From Shewanella gelidii (GTDB lineage: Bacteria; Pseudomonadota; Gammaproteobacteria; Enterobacterales; Shewanellaceae): 64,000 nucleotides of DNA. Positions 55,041-64,000 of the stretch are shown piece by piece (the stretch's first letter is position 1; each line of letters begins with the position of its first letter). The position numbers and the translations under genes are program-made. The notes beneath the pieces are model-generated. The model saw nothing but the letters and a program-made list of their open reading frames with translations, made no database searches and was not told the origin of the DNA. The stretch spans positions 186,001 through 250,000 of the forward strand of contig NZ_BMPZ01000001.1 in NCBI RefSeq assembly GCF_014647855.1, given 5' to 3'.

Positions 55041-55547
55041 TTACTGTGCTAGTTTCGCTTGAAGCTTAGCATCTTTAGCTTGCACTGCTTCAGCAGCTTT
55101 TTGACGTTCAGCTTTAACTGCGGCGGCTAACTCGTCATCACCAACTGCCAACATTTGCGCAGCGAGATAACCTGCGTTTTTCGCACCAGCGCTACCAATT
55201 GCTACAGTGGCAACGGGAACACCACCTGGCATCATAACTGTAGAAAGCAGTGCATCATGGCCTTGAAGTGGGCCATTATCAATTGGTACACCAATAACTG
55301 GGCGGGTTGTAATACCTGCAACTGCACCAGCCAAATGGGCGGCTAATCCAGCAGCACAAATAAATACTTTACAACCGCGAGCTTCAGCATCAGTTACATA
55401 TGCGTGAGTTGCTGCTGGAGTACGATGTGCTGAAGTTACTTTTGCTTCGAATTGAATGTCAAAGGTCTTAAGTACATCAAGAGTCGCTTGCATGGTAGGT
55501 AGATCAGAGTCCGATCCCATTAAAACGGCAACAAATGGTTTACTCAT
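55041..55547 (-). CDS. purE: N5-carboxyaminoimidazole ribonucleotide mutase (PurE)
   Basis: PurE interconverts N5-CAIR and CAIR in purine synthesis. The 168-residue product shows the class I pattern: VLMGSDSDLPTMQATLDVL, KVTSAHRTP with the catalytic His, IAAAG-like FICAAGLAAHLAGAVAG and PVIGVPIDNGPLQGHDALLSTVMMPGGVPVATVAIG. The C-terminal Ala/Lys/Gln-rich helix is longer than usual. The usual partner gene purK does not follow; a terminator ends the transcript, so purK would be elsewhere. Confidence 0.96.
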   Translation of the reverse strand: MSKPFVAVLMGSDSDLPTMQATLDVLKTFDIQFEAKVTSAHRTPAATHAYVTDAEARGCKVFICAAGLAAHLAGAVAGITTRPVIGVPIDNGPLQGHDALLSTVMMPGGVPVATVAIGSAGAKNAGYLAAQMLAVGDDELAAAVKAERQKAAEAVQAKDAKLQAKLAQ

Positions 55548-55940
55548 TGGAATTCCTTTAATATGTAGGGTGATTTATAGAAGTTAGTGTTATTATCGGC
55601 GCGTATTATACTCCAATTTATTGGCCTAAGGTACAGACAATTCCTCGGGTTCATGGAGATAAAACAGTTTTCACTAATTAAAAAAATAACAAAACGATTA
55701 GCTCATTTTGTACCCTCGCGACATTCATGAATGTATAAACGCTCAAAAATGCGCGTATCTCAATGAAATATTTGATAATTTGTTGTTATATGCCTTGAGA
55801 CTATCCCACAGTGCATCTGCTATGGATTCATCCTAGAAGATCACACTTATATTGAACAATGTTTAATAATGATGCTTTTTGCGGGTCAGCTTTTTTAGCT
55901 GAGATGATGACAATAAAGCAACTAAGGAAGGATGACTTAG
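55548..55940. other. Divergent promoter region of purE and the GAF-GGDEF gene
   Basis: About 390 bases. No gene and no clear PurR operator were found by eye. AAGGAAGGATG before 55941 is the ribosome site of the next gene. Confidence 0.45.
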
Positions 55941-57200
55941 GTGCAACGAAGAATTAACGTCAAAAAAGACAGCTTCAAGAAAAAACAAATTGATAACTTA
56001 GACTTGAAGTGGCACTTATTACTGCTTGCCATGCCGATGCTGCTCATTTCGATATTATTCATATTTGTCTTTCCTGCAGATGAACTCGCAGGTCTTAAAC
56101 TACTGACTCTCAATTGTATTTACTTAGTCGGTTATACATGCGCTTACTACATCCACAAAGCGCGACTGAATCGGCTTTGGCAACACTTAGAACAAGTGAT
56201 GCATATCAACGATACAACCTACGAACTAGTTCACCTCTCTAGTCATTACCACTCAGAACAATCCTTTTTAGATGCACTTCTAGCGAAAGCTGTCAGCTCT
56301 ATCGATGATGCTGAGATGGGCAGCATTATTTTAGTCGATAAGAAAACCAAACATTTGCATTTCGAATGTGTGATCGGTCTGGATATTGACGCACTTAGAA
56401 CTATTAATTTTTCGTTAGAAGAAACTTTTGAATATCGACTCACCGATGGCCGATGTGATCGGGTAGTCGTGATCAATGACATGGAAAACATTAACTCCGA
56501 CAGCACTCTTTCTAAAGAAGACCAACAAACCTTGCTACAGGCGTCTAATGAGCCGATTCGTTCAACCTTATCAAGTCCTATCCATATTGATGGTGAACTC
56601 TACGCCATGATGAATTTGGACAGTAGTAAAGCGGATGCTTTTGGGGACTATGATGCCAACCTAGTGAGTGTTCTAACATCTGAAGCAGCAAATGCTATTG
56701 CCTTATACCAAAAATCGAAAAAGATTGAGACTCTAGCAACAATGGACGGGCTTACCCAGCTCTATAATCGTAAAAAGTTTGACTCAATGATTGCAGAAAC
56801 ACCACCAAGAGCTGAAGGCAATAGCTTTATCGTGATCCTCGATATGGATAACCTAAAGCCCCTAAATGACGAACTGGGGCATCAGGCCGGTGATTATGCG
56901 CTACAAACATTTGCCAAACACTTAAAAAAAATGTGGTCTCCACAATTTCCAGTTGCTCGTTACGGTGGCGATGAATTTGTTGCGCTTCTTCAAGGCGATG
57001 AAGCGACTTTAACAACTCAGCTCGAAGCGCTAGAAATCAAGATGAAGGAACAATCTCCCCCGATTAGCTTTAGCTATGGTATCGCTGAATACTTTTTTAA
57101 TTGGGAAAAATCTTTTAAGGAAGCAGACTTAAGAATGTATTCCGCCAAGCGTGCCAAAAAGCTCGCTCAAGAAAGCCAGCATCTTTCAATTCTTGATTAA
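55941..57200 (+). CDS. GAF-GGDEF diguanylate cyclase
   Basis: A 419-residue membrane-bound protein. Two membrane segments lie near the N-terminus (LLLLAMPMLLISILFIFVF and LTLNCIYLVGYTCAYYI). A GAF domain follows (about 100-255; GSIILVDKKTKHLHFECVIGLDID, SSPIHIDGELYAMMNLDSS), then a GGDEF domain (about 260-415) with GGDEF intact in ARYGGDEFVALL and LDMDNLKPLNDELGHQAGD. It should make cyclic di-GMP. It starts with GTG. No inhibitory-site RxxD is seen five residues before GGDEF. Confidence 0.92.
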   Translation: MQRRINVKKDSFKKKQIDNLDLKWHLLLLAMPMLLISILFIFVFPADELAGLKLLTLNCIYLVGYTCAYYIHKARLNRLWQHLEQVMHINDTTYELVHLSSHYHSEQSFLDALLAKAVSSIDDAEMGSIILVDKKTKHLHFECVIGLDIDALRTINFSLEETFEYRLTDGRCDRVVVINDMENINSDSTLSKEDQQTLLQASNEPIRSTLSSPIHIDGELYAMMNLDSSKADAFGDYDANLVSVLTSEAANAIALYQKSKKIETLATMDGLTQLYNRKKFDSMIAETPPRAEGNSFIVILDMDNLKPLNDELGHQAGDYALQTFAKHLKKMWSPQFPVARYGGDEFVALLQGDEATLTTQLEALEIKMKEQSPPISFSYGIAEYFFNWEKSFKEADLRMYSAKRAKKLAQESQHLSILD

Positions 57201-57212
57201 AACGTGAATGCA

Positions 57213-57238
57213 AAAAGCAGACTGGGTCGTCTGCTTTT
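57213..57238. terminator. Bidirectional terminator after the GAF-GGDEF gene
   Basis: The stem AAAAGCAGAC / GTCTGCTTTT with a 6-base loop works in both directions between the two convergent genes. Confidence 0.85.
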
Positions 57239-57269
57239 CACCTCTATTGCACTGAAAAAACTGCCTCAA

Positions 57270-57890
57270 CTAACCAAAGAATGTTCGCCACAACCAAGAC
57301 GAGTCTAAGTCCTCTTTACACCCTTTTAATTGACCGGCGTAGCGTTTAGATCTTTGGTCCACCTTATTCGCCACTTTCACTAACCAGGATTTAGCCCGAT
57401 AGCTTCCTCGCTTATATCCCCCCCAACCTTCGTGATAATTGAGGTATTGCTGCTTAGCATTCCACTTAGATACACCATTAATTTTATGGGTTTTATAAAT
57501 AAACCATCCCATAAAATCCATCGCATCATCAAAATCACTCCGACTCGACCATGAATTTCCTGTTTCACGTACGTAATCATCCCAGGTCATCGTCTTAGCT
57601 TGAGCATAGCCATATGCATCACTCGCTCGCCCTGTTGGAATGAAGCCGAGAAAATATTCCATTGGCGGGGCGGCATCGTGTTTGAACGAGCTTTCTTGAT
57701 ACATCATGGCTATAGGCACATGAATGGGGACCCCCCATTTTTCTTGGGTATCGACAGCTGCGTCGTACCAATCACGATTTTCTTGAAAAATCGCGCATAT
57801 ATTATCTGGATTTTCTGGGGGGGCAGTCGCACAGCCGCACAACAACACAGCGCCGACAGTACAAAGGGCAAAAGAATTTAAAAGCTTCAT
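57270..57890 (-). CDS. Lytic transglycosylase-like lipoprotein
   Basis: A 206-residue lipoprotein with the lipobox LLCGC. The SLT-type lysozyme fold is suggested by VPIAMMYQESSFKHDA, in which the Glu of YQESSF is the usual catalytic acid, and by GYAQAKTMTWDDYVRETG and NYHEGWGGYKRGSYRAKSWL. Such enzymes cleave peptidoglycan glycan strands. I prefer ATG 57890 to the TTG at 57905. Its neighbour is another small lipoprotein gene on the same strand. Confidence 0.8.
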   Translation of the reverse strand: MKLLNSFALCTVGAVLLCGCATAPPENPDNICAIFQENRDWYDAAVDTQEKWGVPIHVPIAMMYQESSFKHDAAPPMEYFLGFIPTGRASDAYGYAQAKTMTWDDYVRETGNSWSSRSDFDDAMDFMGWFIYKTHKINGVSKWNAKQQYLNYHEGWGGYKRGSYRAKSWLVKVANKVDQRSKRYAGQLKGCKEDLDSSWLWRTFFG

Positions 57891-57980
57891 TAAACTGCGA
57901 CTCAAGTTCTTATTAAATATAAAATTAGTTTCACACTCGAGATCAAATTATGCAACGCTTACCTTGAAAAAACATCCGCT

Positions 57981-58409
57981 TTATAACGTTTGAATCTCAC
58001 ATTGGTGGTTTTCTTCAAGCCTCACCACAGGCAGCCAAAATCCCTGGTCATCACCGATATAGATTTTATCGGTGTTTAGTTTTGCAGCAAGGTGATAGCG
58101 TTGATCCTGCGCCACTTGTATCTCTAATGTTTTCACAACACGAGCGGATGGCCGTACTTGGAGGCGATGATCCAAGATTAATTCTGCTAACGTAAAGACA
58201 TAACGTCCAGGTTGCAGTTGATAATTGGGGCGAGAAATCACTGGCTGACCATCAATGTGGGTCACAATGGCTCTAAACAAATCTTGTTCCGCAGCGGGTG
58301 GCAGGTAACTGGATACCGTGCCACAAACTACTTTTTCATTTGGCGTATGAGAGCATGCGCTCATCCAAAGCAACATGCCTAATACGGGCAACACACGGGT
58401 CACGAACAC
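57981..58409 (-). CDS. Small lipoprotein of unknown function
   Basis: A 142-residue protein with a signal peptide and lipobox MSAC. The mature part is rich in beta strands (FRAIVTHIDGQPVISRPNYQLQPGRYVFTLAELI) with two Cys. The PGRY motif and strand pattern recall PEGA-like or DUF2846-like surface domains, but I cannot assign a family. It begins with GTG immediately after the gshA stop codon and is likely co-transcribed with gshA. Confidence 0.7.
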   Translation of the reverse strand: MFVTRVLPVLGMLLWMSACSHTPNEKVVCGTVSSYLPPAAEQDLFRAIVTHIDGQPVISRPNYQLQPGRYVFTLAELILDHRLQVRPSARVVKTLEIQVAQDQRYHLAAKLNTDKIYIGDDQGFWLPVVRLEENHQCEIQTL

Positions 58410-59972
58410 TTAGCTCTCCATGTAGCTTTTTAGAAATTGGTCAAAGTCCCCACCGCTTTTTTCCAGTTCTTTTTGAGCACTAATTGAGGATTTTGCTTCT
58501 GCCATATACTCATCGATATCTGTTTGCGCTAATGGGTACGCCTTCATTTGCTCTTCATACTGCTTTGCTAGCCCCATGACCCAATATCCATGGTCAGTTT
58601 CTTGTTCAAAAATTTGTTGCATTATTTGCCCAGAAATCGTTGCTTCAGGCTGGTCAACAGCACGCTCCCACGTCATTAACGCAAGTTGATATTCACCCTC
58701 AGGCTTTCCATCAAGCAAAACTGCCAGTGGCTTTAATTCTGCCATCAAATCTGACAACCACGATTGTAGTGAAATAGGTTGCTCATTTTTGCTCAACATT
58801 AAACCGGGTTTACGTCCTTCTAATACCACTGACTTTAAGTTTGCGGCAATTTCTTGGCTTTCAGTATCATCAGAGGCTGCAGAAGGACTTAGCAAGCAAT
58901 AAAGTAAAAACAGATCAAGAAAACGAATTTGGGACGCTTCAATTCCGATTGGACTAAACGGATTGACATCGAGCGCTCTAACTTCAATATATTCGACGCC
59001 AGCACGTGCGAGAGATTGAGAAGGTTTTTCATTTTTCAAACTCACCCGTTTCGCACGGATCGGCGAATAGAATTCATTTTCAATTTGTAAAACATAATCG
59101 TTCAGTTGACGATACTGTCCATCCACTTTTACACCGATTTCAGCAAACTTCGCCGACGGCATTTTGATCGCCTCATGCATACCAGCTAAGTACTCGCTCA
59201 ACGAGTTATAACTAATCGACAGCTTTTCTTGCTCTTTATTGGTATAGCCAAGATCACTCATTCTCAAAGAAGTCGCATAGGGCAAATATAAAGTCCCCTT
59301 CCCTGTCTTCTCAAATGGCAAATCAGAGGGGCGATTTTTAATGAAAGAGCCACACAAAGCAGGAGAGGCACCAAATAAGTAAGGTAAGACCCAAACTAAA
59401 CGACGATAATTGCGGATCATTCCAAAATAGCGTTCAGAAACAAAATCGCATCGACTTAGACTTTTATCACTTTGCTCGTATAACGTATCCCACAATGTTT
59501 GTGAAACAGAGAAGTTAAAATGAACACCAGAGATAATCTGCATTAATGCGCCATAGCGATAGGTCAACCCTTGGCGGTATAAAGTCTTCATTTTACCAAC
59601 ATTGGAACTGCCATATTGGGCAATGGGAATATCTTTGGTATCTCCCACATAACAAGGCATGCTGACAGGCCATAATTGTTGGCCATCTAAATTTTGTACG
59701 GTATAAGCGTGGGTTTTCGTCAACCCCTCAAGCAACTTATCAATATTGGTTTCAACAGGCGTAATGAACTCTAGCAAAGCTTCACTGTAGTCAGTTGTTA
59801 TTCGAGAGTGAGTCAATGCGCTACCTAAAGCTTGCGGATGCGGATCGGTCGCTAAATACCCGTCTTTATCAATTCTTAACGCTTCACGCTCTACCCCTCT
59901 CAACATGCCTAATAGAGCTTGACGCCCCTGTTCATTTGAAAGTTGGTCAACCCACTGACTGAAAGAATCCAA
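58410..59972 (-). CDS. gshA: Glutamate-cysteine ligase
   Basis: GshA makes gamma-glutamylcysteine, the first step of glutathione synthesis, using ATP. The 520-residue product matches E. coli GshA: GMLRGVEREALRIDKDGYLA, HSRITTDYSEALLEFITP, QIISGVHFNFSVS, YIEVRALDVNPFSPIGIE. It starts with TTG (59972), as in E. coli, with MDSFSQWVDQLSNEQGRQALLG. No sequence break is seen. A small lipoprotein gene follows directly. Confidence 0.96.
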   Translation of the reverse strand: MDSFSQWVDQLSNEQGRQALLGMLRGVEREALRIDKDGYLATDPHPQALGSALTHSRITTDYSEALLEFITPVETNIDKLLEGLTKTHAYTVQNLDGQQLWPVSMPCYVGDTKDIPIAQYGSSNVGKMKTLYRQGLTYRYGALMQIISGVHFNFSVSQTLWDTLYEQSDKSLSRCDFVSERYFGMIRNYRRLVWVLPYLFGASPALCGSFIKNRPSDLPFEKTGKGTLYLPYATSLRMSDLGYTNKEQEKLSISYNSLSEYLAGMHEAIKMPSAKFAEIGVKVDGQYRQLNDYVLQIENEFYSPIRAKRVSLKNEKPSQSLARAGVEYIEVRALDVNPFSPIGIEASQIRFLDLFLLYCLLSPSAASDDTESQEIAANLKSVVLEGRKPGLMLSKNEQPISLQSWLSDLMAELKPLAVLLDGKPEGEYQLALMTWERAVDQPEATISGQIMQQIFEQETDHGYWVMGLAKQYEEQMKAYPLAQTDIDEYMAEAKSSISAQKELEKSGGDFDQFLKSYMES

Positions 59973-60109
59973 TGTATTTTTCTCTAGTAATTGCAGTGTT
60001 CATCAGATGAAAACGGTCGTTTTCGGCGATGACACTTTGAATCGGATCAAGATAAAGCAAAAAGAATTATTCAAACACCAAAAGCCTGACGGGTATTTAA
60101 AAAACTGAA

Positions 60110-60137
60110 TGCGGCGACAATCCAAATTGTCGCCGCA
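60110..60137 (-). terminator. Terminator after the M16 peptidase gene
   Basis: A perfect 12-bp stem TGCGGCGACAAT / ATTGTCGCCGCA with a 4-base loop. On the minus strand TTCAGTTTTTTAA follows. Confidence 0.88.
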
Positions 60138-60181
60138 GTATTGCTATCTCGCTGCTAATTGGGATATGGGGATAAGTTTAG

Positions 60182-63028
60182 TTAATTCAACTCTAATTGA
60201 ACCAAATCATACCCTAAATTTTTGAGGTTTGGCTCAATGACCTTTTTGTCGCCAACAACCAAGATCACCATTTGCTCCAGATCCATATGCTTTTGTGCAA
60301 GTTTGTTTAATTCACTGAGCTCAAGGTTATCGATGATTTCACTTTGCTCCTCAGTATATTGCGGACTGAGCTGGTATTTTTGCAACATACGTAAAAAACC
60401 AGCTTTCTGATAAGGAGTCTCATAATCAAGCGCTTGGCTTTGACTGACAGAACTCTTTAAAAAGTGTAGTTCACCAGCGGACATACCAGCACTTTGATAT
60501 CGAGAGATTTCTGCCAAAAATTCTTGAATGGCCTCAGTTGTAACATTGGTGCGTACACTCGCACTTGCTTTAAAGTAACCCGTTTCCTCTCCACCGCTAA
60601 ACCCTGAACGTGCGCCATAGGTGTAGCCCTTATCTTCACGTAAATTCAAATTAATTCGGCTATTAAAAGCGCCACCAAGCGGGTAATTCATCAAATAGGC
60701 TTTATAAAAATCGCCGGTTGCATCATAAGCTAGTGCTCGCTTACCAATGTTAATGACCGATTGTGCAGCCCCCGGTTTGTCCACTAAATAAATGGTTCTT
60801 TTTTGGAGTTTTGGAAATTCAGCTATGGGTTGATAGGTAACGGATTCTCCTTGCCATCGGTTTAACCCCGATAATAAGGGCATGAACACCGAACGCTCCA
60901 TATCAGTGACCACGACAATTTGTGCGTTTCCTGCACGATATTGCTGGGCGTAAAAAGACTTAACATCATCAAGTGTTAACCGATCCACACTTACTAATGA
61001 ACCACCACTACTGACACCCAATGAAGAACCTCGACCAAACATCAACTCGCTGAAAGCGGTACTTGCGAGATAATTCGCATCAGACCGCTGGTGCTGGAGA
61101 GACTGCAACTGTTGTTGCTTAATACGATGAAAGTCTGCCGCCTTAAATCCAGGTTGAAATAGCTTTTCTTCTACGATTGCCATTGTTCTTTCTAACTGGG
61201 AAGTAAGCGACGAAACCTTGATATAACTTTGATATTGGCTTGAGCCAAACTGCACACTACTCCCAAGCAATTCTAAAGCCTGTGTTAATTCTTCAGTCGT
61301 TCGAAGCTGAGTCGACTCATTAAGCATTGCCGCGGTCAACTGTGCTAAGCCAGCTTGCTTCACATCCACCAAACGATGACCGCCATTCAAGTAAATGACG
61401 AGTTCAACCGTTGGTGTTTCCGTACTTTGAGTGCCAATGACCTCAACACCATTGTTCAACCGGTCATTCCATAAAGTAGGCACTGTGATACCGGGGGCTT
61501 TCGTGGCTACAGGCATATGGCTGCGATCAAACGATAGCGGGGGTGGAGTGTAAGCTTGAACTCCCTGAACAGCTGATTGAGCAACTAATGGCAAAGGTGC
61601 TTGAAAGTTGTCTGCAGAAGCAACTAACGCCGATGCCCCTTCTGGCACCACACTCATTACAACCATTGGCTTATTTTTTATATAGGTGTGAAATACACGC
61701 CACACATCTTTTAAAGTCACGGCTTGATAACGCGCTAAATCTTCGGCTATGAGATCAGGTTTGCCTGCAAATGTTTGATTAAACGCCAGAGTTGAAACCT
61801 TGCCACGCACACTTTGCAAATTAAAAATAGTATCCGCTTCAAACTGGACTTTAACCTTCTGCAAATCCGCTTCTGTCACGCCTCGTTTTTCAAACTCGGC
61901 AATGGACTGTTGGATTCTAGCTTCAACATCAGTAAGCTTTCCGCCTTTTGCTGGGTTAGCAAGTGCATACATTGACATTTGGCAAGCTAACTCTTGGCAT
62001 GGATGACTCACACCTGCTTGAACCGCAAAGCCATCTTTTACTAGGTTTTTATAGAATAAGGACGTTTTTCCTCCCCCTAAAATACTGGCGAGCATATCAA
62101 GAGGTGCTTCGTCTTCATGACGAGCATATACCGTTGGAAAAGCAATTTTGATTAAAGGAAGGTGAACCTTGTCTTCCATCGAGATATAACGGGTTTTATC
62201 GAGAGTCACGAGCGACTTCGCGGGAGTCTTTACTTCAGGTCCTTGTGGGATCTCTGCAAAATATTTGTCAACCCATGCTAGAACCTGTGACTCATTAAAG
62301 TCCCCACCTATCGTTAATGTGGCATTGTTAGGGCCATACCAGCGTTGAAAAAAGAGTCTGACGTCTTCTGGTGTGGCTCGATTCAAATCTTCTGGCCAAC
62401 CAATCACAGGCCATGAATAAGGGTGGCCTTGTGGATAAAAAGCCTGATTGAATCGCTCATTCATGCGCCCATAAGGTCGATTATCGACACGTTGTGCGCG
62501 TTCATTTTTTACGGTCTCACGCTGTACTTCGAACTTTGCATCCGTTAATGCAGGTAATAAAAAGCCCATACGGTCAGACTCAAGCCACAACATTTTTTCC
62601 AATTGATTATTGGGAACTGTTTCAAAGTAATTGGTTCTATCCGAATTGGTGGTGCCATTCAGTGACCCTCCAGCCTCTGTAACCACTTTAAAATGCTGCT
62701 CATCGGCAACGTGCTGCGAACCTTGAAACATCATGTGCTCAAAAAGATGCGCAAAGCCACTACGTCCAGGGAGTTCTCTCGCTGCACCCACATGATAGGT
62801 TACATCTACATGCACCAACGGATCGGATTTGTCCTGATGTAAAATGACAGTTAAGCCATTCGCAAGCTGATATTTCTTGTAGTTAATACTGACTTCATTC
62901 GCTTTAGATGTTGAAGCTTCAATGAGGGTAACCCCCTCAGGTACATTTGCTTGGTTCGGGATAACGACGCACCCCGCCAACGCAATTGAAAGTGAAGCTA
63001 AAGCCAAGGTCCATTTTTTCAAAACCAA
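60182..63028 (-). CDS. M16 family (insulinase-type) zinc metallopeptidase lipoprotein
   Basis: A 948-residue two-lobe peptidase. A signal peptide ends in the lipobox ALAGC. The N-terminal half has the inverted zinc motif HLFEH (GFAHLFEHMMFQGSQH) and the distal Glu in ETVKNERAQ. The C-terminal half (from about 510) has the same fold without the zinc motif, as is usual, with R/Y features such as NYPLGGAFNSRINLNLREDKGYTYGARSG. M16 enzymes degrade small peptides in the periplasm. TTG 63028 follows GGAG; a second TTG two codons later is possible. It lies 5 bases after the YqaA-like gene, so the two are one operon. Confidence 0.93.
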   Translation of the reverse strand: MVLKKWTLALASLSIALAGCVVIPNQANVPEGVTLIEASTSKANEVSINYKKYQLANGLTVILHQDKSDPLVHVDVTYHVGAARELPGRSGFAHLFEHMMFQGSQHVADEQHFKVVTEAGGSLNGTTNSDRTNYFETVPNNQLEKMLWLESDRMGFLLPALTDAKFEVQRETVKNERAQRVDNRPYGRMNERFNQAFYPQGHPYSWPVIGWPEDLNRATPEDVRLFFQRWYGPNNATLTIGGDFNESQVLAWVDKYFAEIPQGPEVKTPAKSLVTLDKTRYISMEDKVHLPLIKIAFPTVYARHEDEAPLDMLASILGGGKTSLFYKNLVKDGFAVQAGVSHPCQELACQMSMYALANPAKGGKLTDVEARIQQSIAEFEKRGVTEADLQKVKVQFEADTIFNLQSVRGKVSTLAFNQTFAGKPDLIAEDLARYQAVTLKDVWRVFHTYIKNKPMVVMSVVPEGASALVASADNFQAPLPLVAQSAVQGVQAYTPPPLSFDRSHMPVATKAPGITVPTLWNDRLNNGVEVIGTQSTETPTVELVIYLNGGHRLVDVKQAGLAQLTAAMLNESTQLRTTEELTQALELLGSSVQFGSSQYQSYIKVSSLTSQLERTMAIVEEKLFQPGFKAADFHRIKQQQLQSLQHQRSDANYLASTAFSELMFGRGSSLGVSSGGSLVSVDRLTLDDVKSFYAQQYRAGNAQIVVVTDMERSVFMPLLSGLNRWQGESVTYQPIAEFPKLQKRTIYLVDKPGAAQSVINIGKRALAYDATGDFYKAYLMNYPLGGAFNSRINLNLREDKGYTYGARSGFSGGEETGYFKASASVRTNVTTEAIQEFLAEISRYQSAGMSAGELHFLKSSVSQSQALDYETPYQKAGFLRMLQKYQLSPQYTEEQSEIIDNLELSELNKLAQKHMDLEQMVILVVGDKKVIEPNLKNLGYDLVQLELN

Positions 63029-63033
63029 TACTC

Positions 63034-63480
63034 CTACAATAAGCTTACTGCGGGCTCAAACCATTGCAAAGCAACAGCTGCCACGATGAAATAGCGAAAG
63101 GTTTTCCCAATCGCGATAAAAAAACATGTGCGGCCAATTGGCAATCGTAGCCACCCAGCCAAAATACACAAAACATCCCCCACGACAGGGGCCCAAGCAA
63201 ACAACATCGCAATGCTGCCATATCGCTGTAATAACTTGAAGCTACGCTGATAGTTTCCTTTCGCCATGAGTTCTGGTGTTTGCGCAATTCGCCCTAATCG
63301 CCCCAAATAATAACTCGTGACCGAACCCAGTGTATTACCTATACTTGCAGCCACAACGAGCCAAAGCCAATGAACGGACGCTTGCTGAATAAACCCCACC
63401 AAAAGTAATTCTGAACCGCCCGGTAATACAGTTGCAGCAATAAATGCACCTGTGAACATCAACCATAATGTAGCCAACAA
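63034..63480 (-). CDS. yqaA: YqaA/DedA-like membrane protein
   Basis: A 148-residue integral membrane protein of the SNARE-associated (VTT/DedA-like) superfamily. Family segments: FIAATVLPGGSELLLVGFIQ, ASIGNTLGSVTSYYLGRLGR, YGSIAMLFAWAPVVGDVLCILAGWLRLP and a last segment FIAIGKTFRYFIVAAVALQWF. Relatives may act as lipid scramblases or in envelope homeostasis; E. coli YqaA has no firm role. It is the first gene of the pair with the M16 peptidase. Confidence 0.87.
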   Translation of the reverse strand: MLATLWLMFTGAFIAATVLPGGSELLLVGFIQQASVHWLWLVVAASIGNTLGSVTSYYLGRLGRIAQTPELMAKGNYQRSFKLLQRYGSIAMLFAWAPVVGDVLCILAGWLRLPIGRTCFFIAIGKTFRYFIVAAVALQWFEPAVSLL

Positions 63481-63735
63481 TAAATACCTATTGAATTTGT
63501 AGAGGCGTTGGGCCCAAGCACCTTAATGCTTACTAAATTTAGGAAGGATTAGGAACGAAATTACTTATCTCGATAAGTTATAAATAAAAACGCTTTGGTT
63601 CGCAATAGAAACAATGGATACAATACATGTAATAACCCAACGCTCGTGCAAGTGAATTTCTCATATAACGAAATTCTACAGGCCTTTATTACACTACAAA
63701 CCCATTGCACTGAGCGCTCTCCAACTGGAAATGAT
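63481..63735. other. Divergent promoter region
   Basis: About 255 bases between the yqaA-like gene and the symporter gene. I see no gene here. The minus-strand frame across 63561-63998 is a shadow of the symporter. Confidence 0.5.
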
Positions 63736-64000
63736 ATGAATTTGCGCGTTCTCTCAAATATCCCTTTTTGGCAAAAAGTGGTCGCTGGTTTTACTCTTGG
63801 TATTATTCTTGGCGTATTCATGGGGGCAGAAGCGACAATCTTTAAGCCGCTGGGAGACCTCTTTATTGCAGCAATAAAAATGTTGGTAGCACCACTCATT
63901 TTTTGCGCCATCGTTGTCAGTATTACCTCTTTAGGTGGAGAAGTGAGCCTCAAGCGACTCAGCCTCAAAACGTTAGCAATGTTTATGTTTACAGGCACGC
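63736..64000 (+). CDS. Dicarboxylate/amino acid:cation symporter (3' end outside window)
   Basis: The first 88 codons of a DAACS (SDF) family transporter, which imports dicarboxylates or acidic amino acids with Na+ or H+. The start is typical: MNLRVLSNIPFWQKVVAGFTLGIILGVFMG, then FKPLGDLFIAAIKMLVAPLIFCAIVVSITSLG, a hallmark of the family, and KRLSLKTLAMFMFTGT at the window edge. ATG 63736 has GGA-rich sequence before it. Substrate cannot be judged from this part. Confidence 0.9.
   Translation, partial: MNLRVLSNIPFWQKVVAGFTLGIILGVFMGAEATIFKPLGDLFIAAIKMLVAPLIFCAIVVSITSLGGEVSLKRLSLKTLAMFMFTGT

Noticed and set aside
63561..63998. 145-codon open frame on the minus strand
   Set aside because: It is the shadow of the symporter gene on the plus strand, whose translation from 63736 matches a known family.

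Overview
The window reads as the chromosome of a marine-type gammaproteobacterium. Alteromonadales relatives such as Shewanella are the best guess. This rests on a one-piece tmRNA with tag ANDDNYALAA directly after smpB, the neighbouring bamE / rnfH / ratA genes, a DcaP-type porin, a tricorn-like S41 protease, an aceBA-like locus beside a split-borosin locus, and many c-di-GMP signalling proteins. No database search was possible; family calls come from motifs and recalled family members.

Layout. 1-5973: the end of a 5'-nucleotidase, a GNAT acetyltransferase, a DUF3820 protein, a small ParA / ribbon-helix-helix pair followed by nested inverted repeats, an MtfA-like peptidase and an NTF2-like exported protein. 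6059-14135, all minus strand: an HDOD-GAF regulator, isocitrate lyase, a degenerate malate-synthase-like protein, then an operon of borosin N-methyltransferase, 70-aa precursor and TPR-GGDEF protein. 14415-17578: bamE, two rnfH copies, ratA, smpB and ssrA. 17579 to about 31850: a genomic island at the 3' end of ssrA, with a P4-type integrase broken by an amber codon and one tightly packed minus-strand defence operon of eight genes (HTH, hsdM, DUF262, hsdM, hsdS, hsdR, a methylase-like/PtuA-like fusion, a PtuB-like HNH nuclease). 31850-40100: a zinc-ribbon protein, LysR plus two Old Yellow Enzymes, a BRCT protein, a porin, a candidate small RNA and an 8-bp tandem repeat. 40191-50892: a response regulator with two paralogous cache histidine kinases, hpf, a tricorn-like protease, and an HD-GYP phosphodiesterase. 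50996-64000: VWA lipoprotein / ECF sigma / putative anti-sigma operon, purE, a GAF-GGDEF cyclase, two lipoproteins, gshA, an M16 peptidase, a YqaA-like protein and the start of a dicarboxylate symporter.

The parts most worth attention are: (1) the split borosin operon at 11285-14135, whose precursor ends in an Ile-rich core and which is joined to a periplasmic TPR / c-di-GMP cyclase; (2) the glyoxylate-type operon at 7745-10368, where isocitrate lyase carries Asp in place of its catalytic Cys and the malate-synthase partner has lost catalytic residues and its C-terminal domain; (3) the fusion at 19791-22328 of a methylase-like domain lacking the catalytic Asn to a PtuA-like ATPase, followed by PtuB, inside a type I restriction operon; and (4) a hairpin-rich putative small RNA at about 39392-39556.
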